A stretch of 21,429 bases of DNA, from positions 1 to 21,429 of the forward strand of contig JAGCKY010000033.1 in NCBI GenBank assembly GCA_017647245.1, written 5' to 3'. Positions 6,772 to 14,706 of the stretch are shown one piece after another (position 1 is the stretch's first letter; each line of letters starts with the position of its first letter). The position numbers and the translations under genes were made by a program. The notes below the pieces were generated by a model. It was given only the letters and a program-made list of their open reading frames with translations. It was not told the origin of the DNA and ran no database searches. This DNA is from Elusimicrobiaceae bacterium (GTDB taxonomy: Bacteria; Elusimicrobiota; Elusimicrobia; Elusimicrobiales; Elusimicrobiaceae).

Positions 6772-9700
6772 TTACGCTTTTTTGGTACGCTTGCGGTTTA
6801 TCCACTTATCTACCATTTTCTGTATCAATATGTAGAACAGCGGAATAAGAAACAAACCTGCCATCGTACCAACAAGCATTCCGTAGAACACAGGTACGCC
6901 GAGTGCGCGGCGGCTGGCTGCACCGGCTCCGGTAGCAAACACCATAGGCAGCATACCCAAAATAAAGGTAAAGGCCGTCATAAGTACCGGGCGGAAGCGC
7001 TGCGTAAGCCCATCTAATGCGGCTTCTTCTACGCTAGTGCCATGCGCTCGTTCGTCTTTGGCAAATTCCACAATCAAGATAGCGTTTTTGGCCGCCAAAC
7101 CTACTAACAGCACCAGCCCCAGTTGTGCATAAATACTTAACGATAAACCGGTAATCCAGAGCCCCAAAATACCGCCCAGTACTGCCGCTACCACAGACAT
7201 GAGCACCGGTATAGGAATAGTCATACTCTCATATTGCGCCACCAAGAACAAATAAGCAAATATAACCGCCAGCAAAATAAGCGTATTGATTTGCCCTTTG
7301 TTTTTCCTTTCCTGATAGCTCATACCGCTCCAATCATACGCATAACCGGCCGGCAAAGTCTTCAGCACGTTCTCTGTTACTTCCATTGCTTTTCCGGTGC
7401 TGGAACCCGGAGTAGGGGTGGCATTAACAGACGCGGCCGGATATTGGTTATACCGTATAATCTGACGCGGAGAAACAATATCACGCATATTCACCAAAGC
7501 ATCCAGCGGCACCAGCTCACCATGCGTATTAGCTACATACATTTTTCTAATATCTTGCGGTGTTAAACGGTAATGCCAATCCGATTGCAAAATTACCCGG
7601 TTGACCTGTGTGCCGAAGTTAACATCAGACACATAGGCAGAACCCAGATAATTTTCCAACACGGCAAAAATACTGGACACCGGCACATTCATGGCTTCGG
7701 CCTTGGCGCGATCCACCTCTAAGAAGATATTAGGAGTATCCGCCTTAAAAGTAGAATAAGCCATTTGTATAGACGGGTCCCCCATCATACGCATCGCTAT
7801 TCCATTAGTGGTATTAGCTAATTTTGTGTAATCAAAGTCATTAAGTGTCTGAATACGCAAATCCAATCCGCCAGAAGTTCCTAAGCCCGGAATAGACGGC
7901 ATTTCAATAAACCGAACAGTCGCTTCCGGAAGGGAGGCAAAGCGAGCATTGTATTTATTTGCAATAGCAGACTGTTGTTGTGCCGCTTTTTTGCGGTCAT
8001 CCCATGGTTTTAACCGGATAAAACCGATCCCTACGTTTTCTCCGGAACCGGACATCAAACTAAAACCAATAATCGTGGCCAAATGTCTAACAGCGGGATC
8101 CTCTCTTAAAACAGGTGTAATCTGATCCATCACTGCCTGCGTACGCTCAAAAGACGCTCCTTCCGGCAATTGCACATCAAAAACGACTATACCTTGGTCT
8201 TCTGTCGGAATAAATGAAGTATGCGAAAACTTTAAGAACAGCATATTCGCCGCCAAAATTGCCAAGAACAAAACAGCAATGACAACTAATTTGCGGGCCA
8301 CCGTACGCACCCACTTCTTATATCCGCGCCCCCCGCGTTGTACACTTAAGTTAAACCAACGTAGCATAAAAATCTTTGTTTCCGGAATTTTGCGCAGCAT
8401 CGTAGAACAAATGGCCGGAGATAAAGACAATGCATTTAACGTAGAGAAACACACCGCCGTAGAAATCGTGACCGCAAACTGACGATAGATTTCTCCGGTA
8501 ATACCGCCCATAAAAGTAATCGGCACAAAGATGGCCAAGATAACTAACGTCGTGGCTACCAACGCGCCGGACAATTCGCCCATAGCTTGCGTAGTGGCAT
8601 CAATAGGCGGTTGGTTTTCCTTGTTCATTAAGTAAATAACACGCTCTACCACACAAATGGCGTCATCTACCACTAGACCAATTGCGAGTACCAATGCAAA
8701 TAATGTAAACAAGTTAATTGAGTAGCCCATTGCCATCATTACTGCAAAGCTACCCAGCAAAGATACGGGAATTGTAGCAGCCGGTACAAGCGTAGCGCGC
8801 CAATCCTGCAAGAACACATAACACACGATAACTACCAAAATAAATGTCAAAAATAATGTAAAGACTACTTCATCAATAGAGGCATAAATAAATTCGGTGG
8901 TGTCCATGGCGAAATCATATTCTAAATCTTCCGGGAAAAACTGTTTTAGACGTTTCATTTCCGCCTTGACCTGCTTCATGGTTTCAATAGCGTTGGCCCC
9001 CGATGAAAGATTAATCATCATCGGAATCATTTCCTGACCATTAAACCGCGCAGAAAAACTATAGTTTTCTTGTCCTTCCTCTACTTTAGCAATATCTTTC
9101 AAACGCACTAAACCGCCTTGTTGGTCCGTGCGAATAATAATATCAGCAAATTCTTCCGCATTATTTAAACGACCCTGTGTTTGCAAAGCATATACCTTAA
9201 GCACATTGCCTTCATGCGGACGAGCCCCGATTTTACCCAAAGATGGTTGATAGTTCTGGCTATTAATGGCTTGGGTCACTTCGGCCACCGTCATATTCAT
9301 AGCCGCCATTTTATCTGGATCCAGCCACACACGCATACTTTTGGCGGCACCGAACATACGCGCTTCCCCCACGCCGTGAATACGACTAACGTTCTTTACC
9401 ACGTTGTTATTAAGATAGTCACTAATATCTAATGTAGAGTGCGTCTTGTTGGGAGAAGTAAAAGCAATCAGCCCCAAGATATTAGAGGAACGGCGAAACG
9501 TATTGACACCGCGCCGCGTGACATCGCCCGGCAAACGCGGGCTGGCTTGCGCTACACGGTTTTGTACTTTTACTTGTGCCAAATCCGGATCCGTTCCGGT
9601 TTCAAAGGTAACCGTCAGCATATAACTGCCATCGGACGAAGTAGAACTCATATAAAGCATATCTTCTACGCCGTTGACAGCTTCTTCCAGCGGGATACCT

Positions 9701-9885
9701 ACGGTTTTAGCAATTGTTTCCGCACTTGCACCCGGGTAATTAGCCATTACTACAATTTCCGGCGGGGTTACTTCCGGATACAAGGCAATCGGTAATGTGT
9801 TTAACGCAATAATACCCGCCAAACACAATACCAGTGAAATAACAAGCGCAAAACGGGGTCTTCGGATAAAGAAATTTGAAAACAT
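6772..9885 (-). CDS. RND multidrug efflux pump, HAE1 (AcrB/MexB) type, 1037 aa
   Basis: Inner-membrane proton-driven transporter that exports hydrophobic or amphiphilic compounds as a trimer with its adaptor and outer-membrane channel. The N-terminus MFSNFFIRRPRFALVISLV is typical of HAE1 pumps. Helix 1, the large periplasmic porter and docking domains, and a second half of similar layout are all present. The proton-relay residues are intact: Asp407-Asp408 in GLVVDDAI of helix 4, at the same numbers as E. coli AcrB, and Lys933 in GLAAKNAILIVEF of helix 10. FMGGITGEIYRQFA and the C-terminal RRALGVPVFYGM are also family hallmarks. Length is normal. It is the last gene of a three-gene operon, starting 13 bases after the adaptor stop with AAGGGG as ribosome site. 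No TetR-type regulator is adjacent. Substrates cannot be told from sequence. Confidence 0.95.
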   Translation of the reverse strand: MFSNFFIRRPRFALVISLVLCLAGIIALNTLPIALYPEVTPPEIVVMANYPGASAETIAKTVGIPLEEAVNGVEDMLYMSSTSSDGSYMLTVTFETGTDPDLAQVKVQNRVAQASPRLPGDVTRRGVNTFRRSSNILGLIAFTSPNKTHSTLDISDYLNNNVVKNVSRIHGVGEARMFGAAKSMRVWLDPDKMAAMNMTVAEVTQAINSQNYQPSLGKIGARPHEGNVLKVYALQTQGRLNNAEEFADIIIRTDQQGGLVRLKDIAKVEEGQENYSFSARFNGQEMIPMMINLSSGANAIETMKQVKAEMKRLKQFFPEDLEYDFAMDTTEFIYASIDEVVFTLFLTFILVVIVCYVFLQDWRATLVPAATIPVSLLGSFAVMMAMGYSINLFTLFALVLAIGLVVDDAICVVERVIYLMNKENQPPIDATTQAMGELSGALVATTLVILAIFVPITFMGGITGEIYRQFAVTISTAVCFSTLNALSLSPAICSTMLRKIPETKIFMLRWFNLSVQRGGRGYKKWVRTVARKLVVIAVLFLAILAANMLFLKFSHTSFIPTEDQGIVVFDVQLPEGASFERTQAVMDQITPVLREDPAVRHLATIIGFSLMSGSGENVGIGFIRLKPWDDRKKAAQQQSAIANKYNARFASLPEATVRFIEMPSIPGLGTSGGLDLRIQTLNDFDYTKLANTTNGIAMRMMGDPSIQMAYSTFKADTPNIFLEVDRAKAEAMNVPVSSIFAVLENYLGSAYVSDVNFGTQVNRVILQSDWHYRLTPQDIRKMYVANTHGELVPLDALVNMRDIVSPRQIIRYNQYPAASVNATPTPGSSTGKAMEVTENVLKTLPAGYAYDWSGMSYQERKNKGQINTLILLAVIFAYLFLVAQYESMTIPIPVLMSVVAAVLGGILGLWITGLSLSIYAQLGLVLLVGLAAKNAILIVEFAKDERAHGTSVEEAALDGLTQRFRPVLMTAFTFILGMLPMVFATGAGAASRRALGVPVFYGMLVGTMAGLFLIPLFYILIQKMVDKWINRKRTKKA

Positions 9886-9898
9886 AGATTATAACCCC

Positions 9899-11101
9899 TT
9901 ATGCTTGCGGAGCAGCTTGTTCGCTGACGGTCACTTTTTGACCGTTTTGCAATTTCTGCTGACCCACAATGACCACCCGGTCTCCGTCTTCCAAACCGGA
10001 CGCCACCACATAATCTTGTCCTACGCTATCGCCGATAGTAATATATTTTTGTAGGATGGTGTCTTCACCATTGGCGGTCATAACATACGTTCCGGCGGCA
10101 TCTTGCGATACCGACGCTTGCGGCACTAAAATCATCGGGCGGAATTTATCCAAACTGACGGTTACATTAACATAGTTTCCGGGAATGAGTTTGTTGTCCG
10201 GGTTACTGGCTTGCGCATAAACGGCCATGGTAGCGGTTTGTGCATTGATTTCGTTATCCGAAAACACTTGCGCAGAAGGCAAATCAATCTTTTCACCGTT
10301 GGGCAAAGCTACTTGAATATCCGGATTTGTGTTAGTCAGCTGATCCATGCCGGACAGACGTTCTTTATCGGTGATAGAGAACACCACGCGCACCGGATCC
10401 ATTTGGATCACGCGCGCCAGTTTGGTAACTGCGGCTGTCGTGAAATTACCTTTGGTAACTAAAGCTTTACCAATATAACCGCTAATAGGTGCACGCACTT
10501 CGGTATATTGTAAATCCAATTTAGCCAAATCTAAACTGGCTTGTGCGGCTTTGACATTGGCTTTAGCATTGGCCAAATTACTTTCGGCTACTTCCAAATC
10601 CGCTTTGGACAACATTTTCTCTTTATACAAAGAGAGTTCACGTTCATAATTGCTGGAAAGCTGTTTTTCGGTTGCTTTGGCTTTTTCCAAGGTGGCCTCG
10701 GCTGAAACGACCGCCGCTTTATAGCGGTTTTGGTCAATGATAAATAGCACATCGCCCTCATGCACGAAGGAACCTTCTTTAAATCGCACCTCATCTACAT
10801 AGCCGGATACTTCTGCAATAACATCGGCTGCATTGATAGCTTCCACTTTAGCGATAAAGTTTTTGCCCAGTGCTACCGGACGTTTTTGTACCGTTTTCGT
10901 CAATACCGTAGTCGGACCGCCTGCGCCAAATCCCATTTGCGGCTGTCCCCCCATTTTTCCTTTAATAAAAAACCCCAGCAAAATGCCCACGATCAATACG
11001 AGTACATATTTGCCCCAATAAATTACTTTTTCTTTATTTATTTTTTTTAGGATATTTTTCCCTGTGTTAGTTACATTATCTTTTTCCATACGATTTCCCA
11101 T
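9899..11101 (-). CDS. RND efflux periplasmic adaptor (membrane fusion protein, 400 aa)
   Basis: AcrA/MexA-type adaptor bridging pump and outer-membrane channel. Residues 27-47 are an N-terminal membrane anchor (YWGKYVLVLIVGILLGFF); there is no lipobox cysteine, so it is helix-anchored rather than a lipoprotein. The lipoyl half-motifs are present: INAADVIAEVSGYVDEVRFKEGSFVHEGD near 89-117 and RAPISGYIGKALV further on. Between them lies a coiled-coil hairpin rich in Ala, Lys and Glu (about 128-200), then a beta-barrel and a C-terminal membrane-proximal domain (GLEDGDRVVIVGQQKLQNGQKV). The start codon overlaps the upstream TolC-like stop (TAATG), a sign of translational coupling. Met5 is a possible alternative start. 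Confidence 0.93.
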   Translation of the reverse strand: MGNRMEKDNVTNTGKNILKKINKEKVIYWGKYVLVLIVGILLGFFIKGKMGGQPQMGFGAGGPTTVLTKTVQKRPVALGKNFIAKVEAINAADVIAEVSGYVDEVRFKEGSFVHEGDVLFIIDQNRYKAAVVSAEATLEKAKATEKQLSSNYERELSLYKEKMLSKADLEVAESNLANAKANVKAAQASLDLAKLDLQYTEVRAPISGYIGKALVTKGNFTTAAVTKLARVIQMDPVRVVFSITDKERLSGMDQLTNTNPDIQVALPNGEKIDLPSAQVFSDNEINAQTATMAVYAQASNPDNKLIPGNYVNVTVSLDKFRPMILVPQASVSQDAAGTYVMTANGEDTILQKYITIGDSVGQDYVVASGLEDGDRVVIVGQQKLQNGQKVTVSEQAAPQA

Positions 11102-12432
11102 TATTTTCCTATGCTTCTATACAAATTGGCTTTGCTCAGCAGTAAACTGTAAAAAGCCGTAATCTTATTTTGACGCGCATCGGCCAACTGTGCTACCGCG
11201 CTGAGCAAATTTAAAATATCACCTTTGCCCAACTCGTAATAGCGGAAAGCCACACGGTGGTTTTCTTCGGCGCTTTCCAACACAGCTTGGCTGATTTCAT
11301 ACGAGCGCAAAGCAGTTTTGTAATTTTGATAAGCACGCCATACTTCATTTTGCACTTGCAATTTAAGCACCTGCATATTTTCTACTTCCTGGTAGTATTT
11401 GTAAGATGCTTGTTGCACTTGGTACATATTTGAAAATCCGGTAAACAGAGGCATGGTCACTAAAAGCCCCGCCGAATTATTGGTGGTATAGGGATTACTG
11501 CGTTTCCAATTGTCGCCATAACCCACGGAACCCGTCGCACTGATGGTAGGTAACATAGCGGTTTTGCTGGCAGTTACATTTTTTTTGGCCGCCTGTTGGG
11601 TGCTGCGCTGAGCATGAATTTCGGCACGCTCCTTCAGAGCCGTTTCCATTAGACTGCTAATGTCATCATTAGCAATTTCAATCATATCTTCACCGTATAC
11701 CGGTTTTTTAAGTGTAATCGGCGTGTCGGGCGACAGATTAATCAAAACAGCCAACGAGCCGCGGTTTTGTTTGATTAAATTTTCCGCTTGTACGACGGCC
11801 AGACTGGCTTGTTCATAGCGGGTATTGGCCTGCAGTTTATCGCTCAAGGAAACCATACCCAGTTTGTAGCGCTTTTCCGCTTCTTGCGAAGATTGTTTGT
11901 AGGTATCCAAACTGGCTTGCGCACTGATTAAACTTTCTTGCGCCGCCAATAGATTTAAGTAAGCCGTTTGTACCGCCAGCACGGCATCTTGGATAGAGGC
12001 ATCGTAGCTATAACGCGCGGCGTCTACATAATTGCGCACACTGCTCGTGCGTGCTTCTCGTCCGCCAAAATCAAACAGTAGCCACGAAGCTTCCGCTTTG
12101 CCGGCGTAAGGTTCATCTTGCGCGTAAGAGCCGCCTTCCAACTTTTTCCCGGTGATATCGCCCGTGCCTTTCAAATTAACAGTAGGTAAGTACTGCGCAC
12201 GCGCCTGACCGAGCTCGGCTTCGGACGCTTTTACCCCCATATATCCCGCACTTAAAGACGGATTATTGCACAAACTGATTTGTACTAAATCGTCTAATGT
12301 TAATTCTTCCGTTGCGACATCTTTGTCAATGCAACCCTTGGGTGCATCGGTTTTGTGGGTAAACAGCGGATCAAATGCCGCCGCTGGAAGCGCCACGCAC
12401 ACCAACGCTAGTAATGTAATATATCTTTTCAT
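11101..12432 (-). CDS. TolC-family outer-membrane efflux channel (443 aa)
   Basis: Outer-membrane exit duct of the tripartite pump. Residues 1-19 form a signal peptide (MKRYITLLALVCVALPAAA). Two TolC-type repeats follow, each with long alpha-helical, Ala/Gln-rich segments: LTLDDLVQISLCNNPSLSAG at the first repeat, and RAEIHAQRSTQQAAKKNV with the strand-rich LPTISATGSVGYGDNW at the second. AFRYYELGKGDILNLL near the C-terminus is a hallmark of the family. The length is slightly below E. coli TolC and normal for efflux-operon channels. It is the first gene of the operon; AAAAGGG lies upstream of the ATG. The channel, adaptor and pump are tightly packed, so they are made as one set. Confidence 0.93.
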   Translation of the reverse strand: MKRYITLLALVCVALPAAAFDPLFTHKTDAPKGCIDKDVATEELTLDDLVQISLCNNPSLSAGYMGVKASEAELGQARAQYLPTVNLKGTGDITGKKLEGGSYAQDEPYAGKAEASWLLFDFGGREARTSSVRNYVDAARYSYDASIQDAVLAVQTAYLNLLAAQESLISAQASLDTYKQSSQEAEKRYKLGMVSLSDKLQANTRYEQASLAVVQAENLIKQNRGSLAVLINLSPDTPITLKKPVYGEDMIEIANDDISSLMETALKERAEIHAQRSTQQAAKKNVTASKTAMLPTISATGSVGYGDNWKRSNPYTTNNSAGLLVTMPLFTGFSNMYQVQQASYKYYQEVENMQVLKLQVQNEVWRAYQNYKTALRSYEISQAVLESAEENHRVAFRYYELGKGDILNLLSAVAQLADARQNKITAFYSLLLSKANLYRSIGK

Positions 12433-12509
12433 TTTTTATCCCTTTTAATAGTCAGAAGTCAGAACGGTCGGACAATTTGGCCGCATCTGACGCAAATTTC
12501 CCTGTATAT

Positions 12510-12515
12510 ATTATA
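12510..12515 (-). promoter_or_regulatory. Possible -10 of the efflux operon
   Basis: A perfect TATAAT on the minus strand lies 78 bases before the TolC-like start. Its -35 region would fall inside the ldh terminator hairpin and shows no TTGACA-like sequence, so the promoter is weak or needs an activator. Confidence 0.35.
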
Positions 12516-12521
12516 CAAAAT

Positions 12522-12555
12522 GGGACGGTGCACAGGGGAGTGCATTTTCCGTCCC
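12522..12555 (-). terminator. Terminator of ldh
   Basis: GGGACGG (12522-12528) pairs with CCGTCCC (12549-12555), and TGCAC (12529-12533) with GTGCA (12540-12544), leaving a TTTT bulge on one side. The minus-strand product continues into ATTTTGTATA. It lies 16 bases after the ldh stop. Confidence 0.75.
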
Positions 12556-12570
12556 ACTAAATATTAATTT

Positions 12571-13536
12571 TTATATCTCATTTTGTGCCAAAATATCTTT
12601 GAGCACTTTGGCAGAAGCTTGTAAGCGCGCGGTTTCATCGGCATTGAGTTTCAGCGGCACCAAAGTTTCCACACCGTCTGAGCCCACAATCGCGGGCATA
12701 CTCAAGGCAATACCCTCAATGCCGTACGCACCGCGCATCATAGAAGACACGGGCAGGATAGAGCGCTCGTTACGCACAATGGCTTCGCAAATGCGCCGCA
12801 CCGACATAGCAATTCCGTAATACGTCGCTTTCTTTTTGGCGATGATTTCGTACGCGCTGTTTTTCACGCGCGCGGCAATTTCGGCGGTGGCTTTATCGTG
12901 CTCAAAGTGTCCGCGCATTTCGCAAAAATCGTCTAACTTAATGCCCGACACATTGGCCGCGCTGAAAGCGGCGATTTCACTGTCACCGTGCTCACCGATG
13001 ATAAAGGCGTGCACACTGCGGCTATCTACGTTTAGGTGACTTCCGATTTCATATTTGAGCCGCGCGGTATCTAACACCGTGCCCGAGCCGATGACGCGGT
13101 TTTCCGGCAGGCCGCTGAGTTTCACTGCCACCGTCGTTAAAATATCCACGGGATTGGACACGATAAGCAAAATTCCCTTAAAATCGCGCTTGTTAATTTC
13201 CGGCAAAATAGATTTATAAATAGCGATATTTTTTTTGACTAAATCCAACCGTGTTTCGCCGGGTTTTTGCGCCGCACCCGCGGTGATAATCACCACGGAC
13301 GCATTTTTGATATCGTCGTAATCCCCCGCGTAGATTTTCATCGGTTTGGCAAATGCCACGCCGTGGCTGATGTCTAGCGCCTCGCCTTCTGCTTTGGCAC
13401 GGTCCGAGTCAATGAGTACCATTTCGCTAAACAGTCCGCTTTGCATCAAACTAAATGCCGAGGCCGACCCGACAAACCCGCATCCGATGACAGCCACTTT
13501 TCTAAAATTCACACAATCTTCGCAATTTCTAAACAT
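12571..13536 (-). CDS. ldh: L-lactate dehydrogenase (321 aa)
   Basis: Cytoplasmic NADH-dependent reduction of pyruvate to L-lactate, regenerating NAD in fermentation. The Rossmann motif GCGFVG is at 18-23, with Asp43 selecting NAD. Gln90 in AAQKPGETR (the Gln102 position) marks lactate rather than malate dehydrogenase, which has Arg there. Arg96, Arg159 and the catalytic His183 in GEHGDSE are all present. SNPVDILT and SGTVLDTARL are typical. At the fructose-bisphosphate site, His176 is kept but Lys161 stands where Bacillus enzymes have Arg173, so activation may differ. The short N-terminal extension FRNCEDCVNF includes two cysteines. AAGGAG precedes the ATG. The gene is divergent from the C_GCAxxG protein, with matching promoters. 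Confidence 0.93.
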   Translation of the reverse strand: MFRNCEDCVNFRKVAVIGCGFVGSASAFSLMQSGLFSEMVLIDSDRAKAEGEALDISHGVAFAKPMKIYAGDYDDIKNASVVIITAGAAQKPGETRLDLVKKNIAIYKSILPEINKRDFKGILLIVSNPVDILTTVAVKLSGLPENRVIGSGTVLDTARLKYEIGSHLNVDSRSVHAFIIGEHGDSEIAAFSAANVSGIKLDDFCEMRGHFEHDKATAEIAARVKNSAYEIIAKKKATYYGIAMSVRRICEAIVRNERSILPVSSMMRGAYGIEGIALSMPAIVGSDGVETLVPLKLNADETARLQASAKVLKDILAQNEI

Positions 13537-13554
13537 AGATTCTCCTTTTTAGCT

Positions 13555-13613
13555 ATGATAGCAAATCTGTCTTCTCCCCCCCAAGTGTGTAATTTGATTA
13601 GATTTGTTATCAT
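13555..13613. promoter_or_regulatory. Mirror-image divergent promoters of ldh and the C_GCAxxG protein
   Basis: ATGATAGCAAATCT (13555-13568) and AGATTTGTTATCAT (13600-13613) are inverted copies, 13 of 14 bases, 31 bases apart. Each contains an extended -10: TGC-TATCAT on the minus strand for ldh and TGT-TATCAT on the plus strand for the redox protein. The plus-strand hexamer ends six bases before the ATG at 13620. The gap between the arms holds a run of seven C. Confidence 0.65.
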
Positions 13614-13619
13614 ATAACT

Positions 13620-14069
13620 ATGCTCAAAGGTGAAAAAGCAAAAGAACTTTTTTTAAACGGACATAATTGCGCACAGGCGGTTTTGTGCGCGTATGCGGAC
13701 GAACTGGGTTTATCCCAACAGCAGGCCATTGCCATGTCGGCCTGTTTTGGCGGTGGACTTGGCAGACAGCGCGAAGTATGCGGCGCGGTTAGCGGAATGT
13801 GCATGGTGTTTTCCTTAAAATACGCACCCAAGGACCCCACAGACCAAGCCGCCAAAGCCGCTTTTTACGCGCATATCCAAGAACTCTGCAAGCGCTTTAA
13901 AGAAGATAACGGCTCTATCATCTGCCGCGAATTATTAAATTTGCCGCACGGCCCGTCAGACCCGACGCCTGAGCCGCGCAACGCGCAGTATTACACACAC
14001 CGCACTTGCGCGGACAAAGTCAAAAGTGCCGCAGATATTTTGGAAAAGTATTTACAAGAAATAAAATAA
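13620..14069 (+). CDS. C_GCAxxG_C_C family putative redox protein (149 aa)
   Basis: Small cytoplasmic cysteine-rich protein of a family common in anaerobes; its function is not established, but a redox or electron-transfer role is suspected. Seven cysteines are visible: 17 (GHNCAQAV), 23, 42 (SACFGGGLGRQ), 54 and 61 (CGAVSGMC), 90 and 102, plus 130 near the end. The order HNCAQ, CFGGG, CGAVSG and the later Cys pair fits the family. Length is normal. The N-terminus KGEKAKELFLNGHNCAQAV begins where family members begin, so this ATG is right although no ribosome site precedes it. Instead an extended -10 ends six bases upstream, predicting a leaderless mRNA. The promoter mirrors that of ldh. Confidence 0.88.
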   Translation: MLKGEKAKELFLNGHNCAQAVLCAYADELGLSQQQAIAMSACFGGGLGRQREVCGAVSGMCMVFSLKYAPKDPTDQAAKAAFYAHIQELCKRFKEDNGSIICRELLNLPHGPSDPTPEPRNAQYYTHRTCADKVKSAADILEKYLQEIK

Positions 14070-14075
14070 AAAAAT

Positions 14076-14091
14076 GCCCCCGTTTGGGGGC
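14076..14091. terminator. Convergent terminator between the redox protein and flavodoxin genes
   Basis: GCCCCC (14076-14081) and GGGGGC (14086-14091) close a four-base GTTT loop. The minus-strand reading ends in a run of seven T, so it ends the flavodoxin gene strongly. The plus-strand tail (CTTACTTTA) is weaker. Confidence 0.8.
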
Positions 14092-14113
14092 CTTACTTTA
14101 TATAAAGTTTACT

Positions 14114-14590
14114 CTACAGCCATTGGGCCACCCATTCGGCAAGCGCTTGGTCCGATGTGCCCGCCTCAAAACGACGGCCTTCTTTCACAGTAGCTTGCGG
14201 TACCAGTTTTTGCATATTGGTCGGAGCTTGTCCCAGTTCGCTACCGCCCGATGTAACAAACGGTATAATTGTTTTACCTTTAAAATCCGCACTTTCCAAA
14301 AAGCTGTCAATAATGCTCGGCTCGCGGTACCACCAAATCGGAAATCCCAAAAGAATTATCTTATATTCTTTCAAATCCGGCACCGCAACAGCCAAAGCCG
14401 GGCGGCAATCCGGGTCACGCATTTCCACGGAAGTGCGGCTAGCGGTATCGGTCCAATTTAAATCTTCTTTTGTGTACGGCACTTGCGGACAAATCTCAAA
14501 TACATCTGCCTGCACTACTTTAGCCAATCGTTTGGCTACCCCTGCTGTTACCCCACTGGCACTAAAATAAGCGACTAATGTTTTCTCCAT
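14114..14590 (-). CDS. Flavodoxin (flavodoxin_4-like, 158 aa)
   Basis: FMN-binding electron carrier or flavodoxin-fold oxidoreductase. The phosphate-binding loop FSASGVTAGVA (Ser10, Ser12, Thr15) is at the N-terminus. GFPIWWYREP at 82-91 supplies aromatic residues over the isoalloxazine ring, and IPFVTSGGSELG at 109-120 is the third FMN loop. This set fits the flavodoxin_4 group of short stand-alone proteins found widely in gut bacteria. The length is complete. An AGGAGG ribosome site and an extended -10 promoter precede it. It runs divergently from the Omp85-like gene and convergently with the C_GCAxxG protein. A role in low-potential electron transfer is reasonable; the partner is not visible. 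Confidence 0.9.
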   Translation of the reverse strand: MEKTLVAYFSASGVTAGVAKRLAKVVQADVFEICPQVPYTKEDLNWTDTASRTSVEMRDPDCRPALAVAVPDLKEYKIILLGFPIWWYREPSIIDSFLESADFKGKTIIPFVTSGGSELGQAPTNMQKLVPQATVKEGRRFEAGTSDQALAEWVAQWL

Positions 14591-14613
14591 AAACCCTCCT
14601 TATCCTGTAATTT

Positions 14614-14622
14614 ATTGTAACA
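14614..14622 (-). promoter_or_regulatory. Extended -10 promoter of flavodoxin
   Basis: The minus-strand reading TG-T-TACAAT (hexamer 14614-14619) lies 23 bases before the ATG. A candidate -35, TTGGAT, sits about 19 bases upstream of the hexamer, slightly far. Confidence 0.5.
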
Positions 14623-14694
14623 ATTAAGACGAAATTAATCCAATATTTTTTATACTAATATAAGATTTCATCTAGCCAAAAAATTCCAAAACAT

Positions 14695-14700
14695 TATAAT
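14695..14700 (+). promoter_or_regulatory. -10 of the Omp85-like gene, probably leaderless
   Basis: A perfect TATAAT is followed by six bases (AAGGAT) and the ATG at 14707, so +1 would be the start codon itself. AAGGA could be read as a ribosome site, but at one base from the ATG it is too close to work well. Confidence 0.45.
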
Positions 14701-14706
14701 AAGGAT

